From Bacillus cytotoxicus (lineage in GTDB: Bacteria; Bacillota; Bacilli; Bacillales; Bacillaceae_G): a stretch of 64,000 bases of DNA. The position numbers and the translations under genes were made by a program. The number at the start of each line of letters is the position of its first letter. Position 1 is the first letter of the stretch. Of this stretch, positions 7,998-18,089 are shown piece after piece. Under the pieces are notes generated by a model, which was given only the letters and a program-made list of their open reading frames with translations, made no database searches and was not told the origin of the DNA. Location: NCBI RefSeq assembly GCF_023715645.1, contig NZ_JAMBOP010000003.1, forward strand, positions 1 through 64,000. Reading direction: 5' to 3'.

Positions 7998-8408
7998 ATA
8001 AGCATTCAAACGGATGAAATTATCAAGCAAATCACTGGGTATAAACCAACTCTCTATCGTCCAGTTGGAGGCCTTCACAATGATTTAATTATTAATACAG
8101 CTATACAGAATGGAAAACTTGTTATTCTATGGTCATGGCATCAAGATCCTCAAGATTGGAGAAATCCAACAGCTAGCAAAATTTCTAAATATATAACAAA
8201 AGGTATGAAGCCTGGCAATATCATTCTACTCCATGATTGGAATGGCAGCGAATTTTCTCAGACATCTCATACAGTTGAAGCATTAGAAAGTATCATGAGA
8301 TATTTATACAGAAACGATTATGAATGTGTGACAGTATCTAAAATGCGTTATGGGTTGACACATTTCCAAGTATTGCCCACCATTTCACGTGTCCAGGATA
8401 ACCATTAA
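7998..8408 (+). pseudogene. Truncated polysaccharide deacetylase (NodB domain) fragment
   Basis: The frame reads from about 7998 through DEIIKQITGYKPTLYRPVGG, then IILLHDWNG and the end at 8408. These are the C-terminal NodB motifs of peptidoglycan/chitin deacetylases (the RPP-G block and the (L)LHD block). The N-terminal half with the TFDD and HTxxH motifs is missing, and an in-frame stop lies at 7995. A recognisable piece (GHTNE) sits in another frame just upstream, pointing to a frameshift plus deletion. It has no promoter or ribosome site and is presumably not functional. 7873-7990 holds no other recognisable gene. Confidence 0.7.
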
Positions 8409-8493
8409 CTTCTCTCTCAACTTTTTCTTCAGATTAATAACAAAAATTTTATCTTTTCACAGTTATTCATAAGAGTTCGGCACATTTTTTCTT

Positions 8494-8578
8494 TTTTGGG
8501 GTATTTATTTTTCTTAGGTTGATGGGTATGTGGCAGTACCCCATCACCATCAAGCTAATATTTTAGAGTATCCCCAAA
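8494..8578. repeat. Palindromic element related to the one at the window start
   Basis: The outer arms tttggggta and tatccccaaa and inner arms ttaggttgatggg and cccatc-(acc)-atcaagctaa fold into a long two-tier hairpin with loop tatgtggcagta. The core resembles that at about 110-150. It lies between the deacetylase fragment and a terminator. Confidence 0.65.
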
Positions 8579-8599
8579 GCGAAAATTGTATCTATAAAC

Positions 8600-8636
8600 C
8601 GAAAAAGGCGCTTACACAGTAAGCACCTTTTTAGTC
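8600..8636 (-). terminator. Terminator-like hairpin
   Basis: aaaaaggcgctta pairs with taagcacctttt. It could end the minus-strand acetyltransferase message (stop at 8726). A nearly identical hairpin lies at 25550-25582, so it may be part of a dispersed repeat. Confidence 0.5.
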
Positions 8637-8725
8637 TATAAATATTTTATAATGAGTGTAGTTTATTTAGAAAACACTAAACTACACTGTTTAATTCGGT
8701 TGTCGAATCTTTCACAATAGCTCTC

Positions 8726-9193
8726 TTATAAATAATAGCTCATAATAATAAGTTCGCCTTTTTTCCCTATTTTTCGTATACCTTCATCAATAAAACCACA
8801 TTTTTTATATAATAACTGTGCAGTAATGTTTTTCATATTTACCGCTAATACAATTTCACTAATATGTGGATATTCTTTGCGTACAAAGTCAGGTAGTAAC
8901 AATAATGATTGTTTAGCATGCCCCTTTCCTTGATAATAATAATCCGTTGAAAAAGCTCGTAATAACATAGCTTTTAGATTTTTAGAGTAAGGGTTTACAC
9001 CTGCATTTTCATGAAGCACGAAAAATGTTACAAGCTCATTATTTACAAGAAATAATATAGAATGTCTGTCAGTATCGACTTTTGATAATTCTACACATTT
9101 CTTTGGTGTACCTGTAAATTGTAACTGTTCCTCAGATAATTCATAGCTTTCTACTTGTTTTTTAAATCGTTCTTCATATTCAAATAATTCCAT
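8726..9193 (-). CDS. GNAT family N-acetyltransferase
   Basis: The 155-residue protein has the GNAT acetyl-CoA binding motif in LRAFSTDYYYQGKGHAKQ (residues ~78-95) followed by the typical beta5/alpha4 region VNMKNITAQLLYKKCGF. GGGAGGA lies 5 nt before the ATG. It probably acetylates an amine of a small molecule or peptide; no substrate clue is visible. It stands alone, divergent from the MFS transporter at 9373, with ~180 bp of shared upstream DNA. Confidence 0.85.
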   Translation of the reverse strand: MELFEYEERFKKQVESYELSEEQLQFTGTPKKCVELSKVDTDRHSILFLVNNELVTFFVLHENAGVNPYSKNLKAMLLRAFSTDYYYQGKGHAKQSLLLLPDFVRKEYPHISEIVLAVNMKNITAQLLYKKCGFIDEGIRKIGKKGELIIMSYYL

Positions 9194-9290
9194 AATGTCC
9201 TCCCATTAATTCTCCCCGTTTGTTGAATAACTCTACCCCAAACATTATACCTTTGCACTATTTTATCAATTTAGTTTCCTAACTTATAAC

Positions 9291-9323
9291 ATTAATATTG
9301 CTATAAAAAATAGCAATATTAAT
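9291..9323. promoter_or_regulatory. 14-bp perfect inverted repeat upstream of the MFS gene
   Basis: ATTAATATTGCTAT (9291-9304) and ATAGCAATATTAAT (9310-9323) are perfect inverted arms around five A residues. They lie 50 bp before the MFS start in the divergent promoter region. This is a likely repressor operator. The transcript is unlikely to use it as a terminator because no T-run or upstream gene fits. Confidence 0.65.
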
Positions 9324-9372
9324 AACGAAATCAATACTCTTATTATCGTAGTCTATTTAAGAGGTGACTTAC

Positions 9373-10611
9373 ATGAATATAAAAGTATTAAAAAACAGAA
9401 ATATTATTTTTTACGTATTAGGTGCCGGAACTTCTAGTTTAGGTGATGTTGTTTCAGGATTAGCATTTCTTTTTCTTGCCTATGACTTAACAGGATCTAG
9501 TATCCACACAACAGGTATAGCTATTTCACAAGCAATACCCTATCTTTTGTTTGGACTGGTTGGTGGAGTATTTGCGGATTGGGTAAATAAAAAATCTTTA
9601 TTAATACTAATTGATTTTGTTCGAGTTCCTGTCATTTTTTCCATAGTTTTATCTTATCAATTTGGGGTATTGGACTACTGGTACTTAATAGTCGTTAGCT
9701 TTCTTATTCAGACATTAGGTTGTTTTTTTAATCCAGCACATCGCGCTATTTTACCAATAATTACAAAAGAGGATGAAAGAACTACCACCAATAGTTTATT
9801 AGATACGGTGACCAGAGGTGTTCAAGTACTATCTCCAGTTGTTGTTGTAGGATTTATGCATACAATTGGAGAAATTCATTTCTTTACATTAGATGCGATT
9901 ACATATCTTATTAGTGCTTTTTTTATAAGTAAAATTCAGATTAAGGAAGACAATAAATCCCTAACCAATAGCAATAAGATATCTCATATATTCCCTTCAA
10001 TAAAAGAGTTTTATATATGGCTAAAATCTGAGGTTTCAATAAAAATGTTATTTATAGTAACATTTGTCATGGTTTTCTTTAATACCTGGGTTTGGCAGGT
10101 TGGTTTATTATTACAGATTATAGAAACTACTCCAGACGGTGAAGAATGGTACAGCATTCTTTTGGGCTGGTATGGAGTAGCTGTAGTTATAACTAATATT
10201 TTAATACCATTCTTATGGAAGGAGATGACTATTAAGATTTATTTTCTTGGCTCGATTATTTGGGGATCCGGTATAGTGATTTTGGGTTTTTCATACCATC
10301 TGCCTTTATACTTTCTTGGAGTTTTTATAACTGCCATGGGTGTGCCAATAGCAAGTCTTTCAAGAGTATATTTACTACAAAAACTCCTCCCTAATGATAA
10401 ATTAGGACGTGGGTTTAGTTTTAACGCTGTACTTTTATACTTTTCTAATGTTGTATCGCTTGGATTATTTGGATATTTATCTTCTTTTATCTCCACACAG
10501 GTACTATTCAAAGTTTGTGGTGGTTTAATGCTTTTGTTCACAGGGCTTCACTTTTTTAGTTTTTTACGAAAGGATCCAGGAGTTTCTCCATACAGACGTT
10601 TAAATAGCTGA
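9373..10611 (+). CDS. MFS transporter (MFS_3-like efflux permease)
   Basis: The 412-residue integral membrane protein has about 12 hydrophobic segments. The sequence GGVFADWVNKKSLLILIDFVR between TM2 and TM3 is the MFS motif A region as found in the macrolide/enterobactin-exporter-like MFS_3 group. The ATG at 9373 has gaggtga upstream; the GTG nine bases earlier overlaps that site. Its last 64 bp overlap the 3' end of the convergent AraC regulator gene. Export of a toxic compound is likely; the substrate is unknown. Confidence 0.82.
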   Translation: MNIKVLKNRNIIFYVLGAGTSSLGDVVSGLAFLFLAYDLTGSSIHTTGIAISQAIPYLLFGLVGGVFADWVNKKSLLILIDFVRVPVIFSIVLSYQFGVLDYWYLIVVSFLIQTLGCFFNPAHRAILPIITKEDERTTTNSLLDTVTRGVQVLSPVVVVGFMHTIGEIHFFTLDAITYLISAFFISKIQIKEDNKSLTNSNKISHIFPSIKEFYIWLKSEVSIKMLFIVTFVMVFFNTWVWQVGLLLQIIETTPDGEEWYSILLGWYGVAVVITNILIPFLWKEMTIKIYFLGSIIWGSGIVILGFSYHLPLYFLGVFITAMGVPIASLSRVYLLQKLLPNDKLGRGFSFNAVLLYFSNVVSLGLFGYLSSFISTQVLFKVCGGLMLLFTGLHFFSFLRKDPGVSPYRRLNS

Positions 10612-11372
10612 TTATATACAGACACAGATGAAAATCCACAATCAAGGGCAATTTCTAATATGTTTTTATTCGTATTTTTTAAATCTTCTTGACTACGTAT
10701 TATTCGATAAAGTTGTAACCAGGAATACGGTGACATACCCGTAATTTCTTTAAATAAGTGGGCAAATTGATATTTACTAAGGTGAGAGATTATCGACATT
10801 TCATCTAAAGTCCATTGATGTTGATAATTTTCCATCATTGCTTTCATAGTTTTATATATCAAGGGGCTTGTAGCATTAAAACTATTTACATTCAATGTTT
10901 GAGTATGAATTCCAACTGTGTTTTTAATCAACAAAATGGCTAATTGAGCCAAGCTATGGTCCAAAAAAACTTCTAATGAATTATCTATGTTTTCATTACG
11001 CAAATATTCACTTACGAAAAGAACCCACTGTGTTATTTGAGGATTTTTTTGAATAGAATTTGCGAATTGAATATCATAATTATAAGAATTTATGGAGTTT
11101 GCAATATCATTTAAGAACAACGGATCTAGTTCAATAAGAAATTTTTGGTTTTCTACTGCAAGCTGTTTATGTTCTTCGTATGGATTCAAAATCATGAATT
11201 GTTCCTTAGAAAGAGTAAAGTCGTTTCTTTTCATCTGATAATTCATAGTTCCATTTATTGAAAAGATCATTTTATAACAATTATCATAGCGCCAAATACT
11301 CTCACTCTTTTTATTATTAGTAGATAAGAGTACTCCAGTCGAACGCTCAATTAGTATCTTATTATTAGCCAC
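10548..11372 (-). CDS. AraC-family transcriptional regulator
   Basis: The 274-residue protein has an N-terminal cupin-like sensing region (~20-110) and two C-terminal AraC HTHs (~175-270): WTLDEMSIISHLSKYQFAHLFKEITGMSPYSWLQLYRI, then ILEIALDCGFSSVSVYNQLFKRLYGETPGSFR. It starts at a GTG with ggtga upstream. The gene is convergent with, and overlaps by 64 bp, the MFS transporter gene. This architecture makes control of the transporter plausible, possibly through the repeat at 9291-9323. Confidence 0.88.
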   Translation of the reverse strand: MANNKILIERSTGVLLSTNNKKSESIWRYDNCYKMIFSINGTMNYQMKRNDFTLSKEQFMILNPYEEHKQLAVENQKFLIELDPLFLNDIANSINSYNYDIQFANSIQKNPQITQWVLFVSEYLRNENIDNSLEVFLDHSLAQLAILLIKNTVGIHTQTLNVNSFNATSPLIYKTMKAMMENYQHQWTLDEMSIISHLSKYQFAHLFKEITGMSPYSWLQLYRIIRSQEDLKNTNKNILEIALDCGFSSVSVYNQLFKRLYGETPGSFRKKLKK

Positions 11373-11439
11373 AAAATCACCAAATTCATTTAGATTTTCC
11401 TATATCTTACCATATGGGAAATACTATTAAAAGAATAAT

Positions 11440-11535
11440 AACGTCCCTATAACGAACGTTTTAGGGACGAATTCTACCCATTACCCCTAATAAAACGAGC
11501 AATATGATAAACACGTAAAAGAGCTGAAGAAAATA
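11440..11535 (-). other. Hairpin plus possible remnant of a small hydrophobic peptide gene
   Basis: The minus strand reads YVFIILLVLLGVMGRIRP followed by a stop that lies in the hairpin cgtccctaaaacg/cgttatagggacg (about 11441-11469). The composition resembles a C-terminal part of YjcZ-like small hydrophobic proteins. No start codon with a ribosome site is seen, and a bcr1 copy begins immediately upstream of it. It may be a gene truncated by the repeat. Low confidence. Confidence 0.25.
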
Positions 11536-11548
11536 TATTGAAGATGTT

Positions 11549-11730
11549 AAAACCAAATTAATAACCTGACATAAACCCCTTTTCTTTTCAGATGGCCCTG
11601 AGCAGAAGCGGCCATGGACTATTTCTGCCACATGCGATGTTCAAATAAAGTGAGGGAAAAAGTAGCGGGTTACGTTTTGCTTGGCATGGCGGCGACTTGT
11701 GTGTTGGAAAACCAACTTGGATTTATATAT
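11549..11730 (+). repeat. bcr1 repeat, full copy
   Basis: It starts with ccaaattaataacctgacataaa and ends with gtgttggaaa...tggatttatatat. The internal blocks gcagaagcggccatgga, ctgccacatgcgatgttcaaa and aaagtagcgggttac match the other copies in this window. bcr1 is a B. cereus group-specific mobile repeat bordered by TTTAT. It is in inverted orientation to the copy on the other side of the protease gene. Confidence 0.85.
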
Positions 11731-11891
11731 TCTCTCCCTACAATTTGCAATTGTTCTTTCGAAAGTCCAAACGTTTCAAATTGTTCATCAAAACTCAAAA
11801 AATCTTGAGAAAAAAATTATTTGAATTTTCAGTATTCTAATAACGAAAACTTAATAATACTATAAATTTGTTCTTTTAAAATTTTTGTTAG

Positions 11892-13565
<1,674 letters not shown>

Positions 13566-13591
13566 GTACCACTCCCCTTTATATAGTGAAA

Positions 13592-13630
13592 AGGCTGTTC
13601 CAAAAGTTTTATTTTTGGAACAGCCTCTTT
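13592..13630 (+). terminator. Terminator of the protease gene
   Basis: aggctgttccaaaa pairs with ttttggaacagcct, followed by cttt, 27 bp after the protease stop. Confidence 0.9.
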
Positions 13631-13694
13631 CATCTCTAGGGACATATTTAATGATTCTAAAACCCACAAGATACAGCTCTTCGCTTTCGTATAG

Positions 13695-13750
13695 AGTTCC
13701 CATAACCCATGTGAACTACCCACCACTTCACTCCTTGAGGAAGGGGACTT
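13695..13750. mobile_element. IS200/IS605-like terminal hairpin remnant
   Basis: The sequence gaactacccaccacttca followed by ttgaggaaggggacttc resembles the subterminal hairpins of IS200/IS605-type elements. A similar motif occurs at 25484-25520. No transposase gene is present, so it would be a scar or a non-autonomous derivative. 13631-13694 and 13751-13811 hold nothing recognisable. Confidence 0.4.
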
Positions 13751-13811
13751 CTTTTCGGGAAATATGTTAAATCACATTCATGTACGATTACATAAACGCT
13801 AATTACTACTA

Positions 13812-14010
13812 TATATATCCAACTTGATTTTCCAACACACAAATCTCAGCTATGGGAGATACAACATGATCGCTACTCGCTTCCTCCCTTTGTTTGAGCA
13901 TCGAACGTGGCAGAAATAGGAACTGACCGCTACTATGCATGGCCAGACCCTCTCGTCCATCTAAAAAGAAAAGAGGTTTTCATGTCGTTATTTCAAGTTG
14001 TATTTATATA
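13812..14010 (-). repeat. bcr1 repeat, full copy (inverted)
   Basis: It reads on the plus strand from atatatccaacttgattttcc through cacacaaatctcagctatggg, tggcagaaataggaactgaccgc and tctaaaaagaaaagagg to tgtatttatat. This is the reverse complement of the copy at 11549-11730. Confidence 0.85.
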
Positions 14011-14034
14011 TATACCCTATAACCCTTTTTAATG

Positions 14035-14469
14035 TTATTGTGTACCTTCAAATGCATAGAAAGCTGGTGTTTTATTAGAATCATTATGTATTTTTAGTCT
14101 CTCATATAAAGATGGTATCAATTCCTTTACTGTATCACTATTTGCCCACTTTACTTCAACAATATCATTGTCAGGATCGTTAATATTTATTTCACCATCA
14201 ATGATTTTTGCATGGAAAGTAATGATTAAAGCATGATGATCTCTTTCTTCAAAAAGCACTTCTCTAACAGAATTCAGTCCAGTAACAACTATGTTATAAC
14301 CTGTCTCCTCTTTTACTTCGCGAATTACAGCCTGTTCTAAAGTCTCTTCTTCTTCAACTGCCCCGCCTGGAAGACTCCAGTAAAAAGAATCACCCCTTAT
14401 GTTTTTAACAATTAATATATTTTCATTCTTATCATAAATAAAGGCTGAAACTACATTCACTCTTTTCAA
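14035..14469 (-). CDS. Nudix hydrolase
   Basis: The 144-residue protein has the full Nudix box GGAVEEEETLEQAVIREVKEETGY (residues ~36-59), so it should hydrolyse a nucleoside diphosphate derivative with Mg2+. I place the start at the TTG at 14469 because GGAGGGG lies 6 nt upstream. The in-frame ATG at 14484 contains that site within its own codons. It is monocistronic. The substrate cannot be deduced. Confidence 0.82.
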   Translation of the reverse strand: MKRVNVVSAFIYDKNENILIVKNIRGDSFYWSLPGGAVEEEETLEQAVIREVKEETGYNIVVTGLNSVREVLFEERDHHALIITFHAKIIDGEININDPDNDIVEVKWANSDTVKELIPSLYERLKIHNDSNKTPAFYAFEGTQ

Positions 14470-14705
14470 AAACAACCCCTCCATTGGAATTTATTTCATA
14501 ATAGCAACTAAACCGATTATACTAGAAACAAAATTAAGAATAAACAAATTATTCATCCCAAGAAGGCTTACATAATATTTTGATTCAAATCCACTTGGTT
14601 CCTCTTATCAGTATAGGGATTTAGCTTTTTTTATCAAACTCAATCACCTCATTTTCCCATACGAGTGAATAACCCCTCCTTATCCACCTTAGAAATGAAT
14701 TAACT

Positions 14706-14745
14706 AAAATAAACCAGATGTTTTTCAGCATCTGGTTTATTTTAT
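14706..14745 (-). terminator. Bidirectional terminator
   Basis: aaaataaaccagatg pairs with catctggtttatttt. It lies downstream of the minus-strand DUF2642 gene (stop at 14792). Confidence 0.85.
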
Positions 14746-14791
14746 GAATTACTTAGTTCTCCCTCCTACCATTAAATACAGAAAAACATAT

Positions 14792-15049
14792 TCATTCCGG
14801 CGTTATCCAAACAATTTGCTGCATCCGAATAAAGAACGGTGTATTCTCCTCTTCAATCACAATATGGTCTGGTTTAACAGCCCTTAACATCCCCTGCAAG
14901 CTGCCTCGCATTGTATCGACAACTACATTTTTCCCAACGATCATTTGTAACGTCTGCACAACATATGGATCCACGCTAGAAACTATCTCGCCATTTAACT
15001 GATAGCCATTTCGAAAATCTCCGTACACATCTTCGTATGAATCATCCAT
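14792..15049 (-). CDS. DUF2642 family protein (YuzF-like)
   Basis: The 85-residue protein resembles the Bacillus YuzF/DUF2642 group, with the LSm-like region VVQTLQMIVGKNVVVDTMRGSLQGMLRAVKPDHIVIEE and end FFIRMQQIVWI. The function of the family is unknown; some related proteins are spore-associated. A GAGGGGG site precedes the ATG. It lies downstream of bshB2 on the same strand but behind a terminator, so it is probably a separate unit. Confidence 0.7.
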   Translation of the reverse strand: MDDSYEDVYGDFRNGYQLNGEIVSSVDPYVVQTLQMIVGKNVVVDTMRGSLQGMLRAVKPDHIVIEEENTPFFIRMQQIVWITPE

Positions 15050-15123
15050 TCTTATCCCCCTCTTTCTACAATTCGTTTGTATTGTATGAAAGAAAATAGA
15101 CCAATGTGCCTATCTAAAAAAAG

Positions 15124-15156
15124 AAACGAGATGCCATCATTTCGGCATCTCGTTAT
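15124..15156 (-). terminator. Terminator of the yojF-bshB2 operon
   Basis: aacgagatgcc pairs with ggcatctcgtt around atcattt, with A/T runs on both sides, 35 bp beyond the bshB2 stop. Confidence 0.88.
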
Positions 15157-15189
15157 ATGTCACAAGCTAGAAGGGTTACTACTTATAGC

Positions 15190-15855
15190 TTATAATTCCC
15201 ACTTATACGTCCAAAATTGTTCACCTTGCATCCATTTTGTCGTCACCGGGTCTTGTTTTTTTAGTTTTGTTTCCATGCCTTCTAACATCGCTTCTGTTTG
15301 TGAACGATGTGCACGAAGCGCTGCTAATTTTTGCGGTAATACGTCGCTTATATCGTTAACGACATCTGGCTTTCCTAATATTTCTTCACGATTTTTCGTA
15401 ATAGCCACCGCATGTATCACGGGACGTTCTTCTTTCGGCATACGTTCTACGGCGCGAACAGCTGCGCGTCCGAACGCATTATGATCGGGATGTACGCCGT
15501 GCTCGGGATAAAATGTGATGATTAAAGACGGATTCACATCACGAATTACTTCTTCAATTTTATCCGCTACAAATTCAACATCTTCAAATTCTAATGTTTT
15601 ATCATGGAATCCTAGTAATCGTAAGTCTTCAATTCCCATCGCTTGACAAGCTTCTTCTAATTCTCGTTTACGAATATTTGGAATCGTTTCACGATTGGCA
15701 AATACGTTTTTTCCCATGTTCCGTCCCATTTGGCCAAGTGTTCCGCAAGCATACGTAACTGGGACTCCATTATTTCGATATTGACAAATTGTTCCTCCCG
15801 CCGCAAATGATTCATCATCTGGATGCGGAAATACTACAAGTACGTGTCTTTCCAT
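15190..15855 (-). CDS. bshB2: Bacillithiol biosynthesis deacetylase BshB2 (PIG-L family)
   Basis: This is a 221-residue zinc-dependent N-acetylglucosamine deacetylase of the LmbE/PIG-L fold. The signature FPHPDDESFAAGG is at ~9-21 and the second zinc site is in EHGVHPDHNAFG. It removes acetate from GlcNAc-malate, giving GlcN-malate for bacillithiol synthesis. The ATG at 15855 is preceded by AAGGAG with 8 nt spacing; the GTG nine bases earlier lies within that region. It follows yojF by 12 bp, the same pair and order as yojF-yojG(bshB2) in B. subtilis. A second, unrelated-context PIG-L gene lies at 35319. Confidence 0.9.
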   Translation of the reverse strand: MERHVLVVFPHPDDESFAAGGTICQYRNNGVPVTYACGTLGQMGRNMGKNVFANRETIPNIRKRELEEACQAMGIEDLRLLGFHDKTLEFEDVEFVADKIEEVIRDVNPSLIITFYPEHGVHPDHNAFGRAAVRAVERMPKEERPVIHAVAITKNREEILGKPDVVNDISDVLPQKLAALRAHRSQTEAMLEGMETKLKKQDPVTTKWMQGEQFWTYKWEL

Positions 15856-15867
15856 AATCTCCACTCC

Positions 15868-16218
15868 TTATGCAAATGGCGTTAAACTTAATTGCAATGC
15901 AACTGCTAGACGCCCTTTTTCATCATGGCCTGCTAATAAAAGACGATTTTCCTCATCTTTTTCCCAATGTGTTACGCCTTCTGCATATACCCAACCGTGC
16001 TCCATTTTTAAACCTATGCGATATGGATTTGTCCCTGTAATTTTACCGCGTTCAAAACGAATCACCGCATTACGAATAAATGCGCCAACTGTCATCATCT
16101 TTTCATTTACATGCGAAGCATATGCACCATTTGTCGTTTCTAAATGAAGGTATACATCTTGATTTAGAAAACGTTCAATTTCACTTTGTACGACAGAAGA
16201 ATCTGTAATTATTTCCAT
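15868..16218 (-). CDS. yojF: YojF family protein (DUF1806)
   Basis: The 116-residue protein is conserved next to bshB2 in Bacillus. Its motifs include DVYLHLETTNGAYASH and FIRNAVIRFERGKITG. The biochemical role is unknown; constant linkage to the deacetylase suggests an accessory role. GAGGTGA is 6 nt before the ATG. There are 12 bp between the two genes, so they form one operon. Confidence 0.85.
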   Translation of the reverse strand: MEIITDSSVVQSEIERFLNQDVYLHLETTNGAYASHVNEKMMTVGAFIRNAVIRFERGKITGTNPYRIGLKMEHGWVYAEGVTHWEKDEENRLLLAGHDEKGRLAVALQLSLTPFA

Positions 16219-16487
16219 CGGATTTCACCTCTTTTAACCAGTTTACGAAAAAATAAAGTTAATTGCTATCTCTTATAATAGTGGACAATGATTACTTTGC
16301 ATACTTTTTTGCTTTTTTATTTTTTATATTCAATCCAGTATGTGAAATTATATAACTTTTTAATCCGCTCAGCAATTTCATTTCTTTCTGTATGCGAATT
16401 TGCTACAATAAAATTTATGTAGAGGGATACATTTCGACATTTTTATACACAACTATGTATAGGATACTTAAAAAGAAGGTGAATATA

Positions 16488-17813
16488 TTGGATCATTCAG
16501 CACACGAAGTTGCAAACTGGCAATATTATTTTGCCATTGCTGTATTTTTAATTACATACGGTTTTATTATCTCTGAAAAAATTAATCGTGCTGTCATTGC
16601 TTTACTTGGCGCTGCCATTATGGTAATTATGGGAATTGTAGACTTACATACTGCCTTTACTACACATATTCAATGGGAAACGATCACACTGTTAATTGGA
16701 ATGATGATTCTCGTACATATTACAAGTCAATCTGGTGTCTTTGAATATGTAGCAATTAAAGCTGCTAAAGCTGCGGGTGGAAAGCCAATTCGAATTTTAC
16801 TGCTTTTATCCCTCTTAACGGCAATTGGTTCTGCATTTTTAGACAATGTAACGACGGTTTTATTAGTTGTACCTGTTACATTATCGATCACACGTATTTT
16901 AAAGGTACCTCCTGTTCCATTTTTAATTTCAGAAGTAATATTCTCTAATCTCGGCGGAACAGCAACGCTTATTGGAGATCCGCCAAACATTATGATTGGA
17001 TCTGCAAATAAGCATCTTGATTTTAATGCATTTTTACTGAATTTAGCACCAATTGTTGCGATTATTTCTGCTGTTACGCTACTTATTTTATATATTATGT
17101 ATCGTAACAAATTAAAAACAACAGATGAACAAATTCAGAAACTGATGTCTTTAAATGAAAATGATTATATTCGCGATCGCAGTTTACTTGTTAAGTCTTT
17201 ATCCATTTTAGGACTAACAATACTTGGATTCGTTTTCCATTCTATTATTCATGTTGATGCTGCCGTTATCGCTCTACTTGGCGCTGTCCTTTTAATGCTA
17301 ATCGGTGTAAAAGAGCATGAAATAGAAAATGTATTTGCGCATATTGAGTGGGTAACGATTTTCTTCTTTGCAGGTTTATTCGTTCTTGTCGGTGCCCTTG
17401 TTGATATTGGGCTTATCTCCTCGCTTGCCAAAAAAGTATTAGACGTAACAAATGGAGATATCGGCTATGCATCTATCTTAATTTTATGGGTTTCCGGAGC
17501 TGCTTCTGCCACAATTGATAACATTCCGTTTGTCGCAACGATGATTCCGCTTATTCAAAATTTAGCAAGTGGACTTGGACTTGCGGCAGATTCTCCGCAA
17601 GTTGAAGTATTATGGTGGGCATTATCACTTGGAGCTTGCTTAGGAGGAAACGGTACGCTAATTGGCGCTTCTGCCAATGTTGTTGTAGCAGGAATCGCCA
17701 AACGTGAAGGATGCGGTTTCTCGTATATGGATTTCTTGAAAATCGGGTTACCATTAACAATTGTTGCACTGCTTTTATCACACGCATATATTTATTTACG
17801 TTATTTAATGTAA
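16488..17813 (+). CDS. ArsB/NhaD-type ion permease (SLC13/CitM-like superfamily)
   Basis: The 441-residue membrane protein has about 11-12 hydrophobic segments in two related halves. Repeated substrate-site motifs are seen: FLDNVTTVLLVVPVT with LGGTATLIGDPPNIMIGSAN in the first half, and ATIDNIPFVATMIPL with LGGNGTLIGASANVV in the second. These belong to the ArsB/NhaD ion transporter superfamily. The ion could be arsenite, sodium or an organic anion. I chose the TTG at 16488 because GAAGGTGA lies 5 nt upstream; the longer frame begins with 32 poorly credible residues. It is not next to ars genes. Confidence 0.85.
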   Translation: MDHSAHEVANWQYYFAIAVFLITYGFIISEKINRAVIALLGAAIMVIMGIVDLHTAFTTHIQWETITLLIGMMILVHITSQSGVFEYVAIKAAKAAGGKPIRILLLLSLLTAIGSAFLDNVTTVLLVVPVTLSITRILKVPPVPFLISEVIFSNLGGTATLIGDPPNIMIGSANKHLDFNAFLLNLAPIVAIISAVTLLILYIMYRNKLKTTDEQIQKLMSLNENDYIRDRSLLVKSLSILGLTILGFVFHSIIHVDAAVIALLGAVLLMLIGVKEHEIENVFAHIEWVTIFFFAGLFVLVGALVDIGLISSLAKKVLDVTNGDIGYASILILWVSGAASATIDNIPFVATMIPLIQNLASGLGLAADSPQVEVLWWALSLGACLGGNGTLIGASANVVVAGIAKREGCGFSYMDFLKIGLPLTIVALLLSHAYIYLRYLM

Positions 17814-17848
17814 AAAGGTTTGCGGCTTAAGCTGCAAACCTTTCTTTT
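17814..17848 (+). terminator. Bidirectional terminator
   Basis: aaaggtttgc pairs with gcaaacctttc around ggcttaagct. It ends the permease message and probably the convergent coiled-coil peptide gene, whose stop lies at 17848-17850. Confidence 0.88.
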
Positions 17849-18075
17849 CACCAAAAGATACCTATAATTGCAAGACCACCTAAAATGATACCACCAACTT
17901 CACCAACCATTTTTGGTGTCCATTCAATTCCCTTTTTCATTTGTACAACTGGTCTTTCATGACGCAGTTGCTGCACTTCTGCTTGCAGTTGATGAATAGA
18001 ACCATGTAATTCTTTCACAAGTTCCTTTAATTCTACTATTTCTTCTTCAGCTGATTTCCTTTTTTCTAAATTCAT
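17848..18075 (-). CDS. Small coiled-coil membrane protein
   Basis: The protein is 75 residues. Residues ~5-45 form a charged heptad-rich coiled coil (EEEIVELKELVKELHGSIHQ, then LQAEVQQL). One hydrophobic helix, VGGIILGGLAIIGIFW, sits at the very C-terminus. AAGGAG lies 8 nt before the ATG at 18075, favouring it over the TTG two codons earlier. No family is recognised. It follows the broken ilvA by 14 bp on the same strand. Confidence 0.75.
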   Translation of the reverse strand: MNLEKRKSAEEEIVELKELVKELHGSIHQLQAEVQQLRHERPVVQMKKGIEWTPKMVGEVGGIILGGLAIIGIFW

Positions 18076-18089
18076 CTTCAAGGCTCCTT

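Noticed and set aside
11440-11470. Terminator shared by the AraC gene region and bcr1
   Set aside because: The AraC gene is transcribed away from it, so the hairpin cannot end that message; it was kept only as an unassigned hairpin with a possible peptide remnant.
11614-11808. Plus-strand ORFs with MRCSNKVREKVAGY-like peptides at 11614 and 36300
   Set aside because: They are translations of the bcr1 repeat, recurring with each copy, and not genes.
15077-15484. Plus-strand 135-residue ORF antisense to bshB2
   Set aside because: It is the shadow of a well-supported gene on the other strand and starts in a terminator region.
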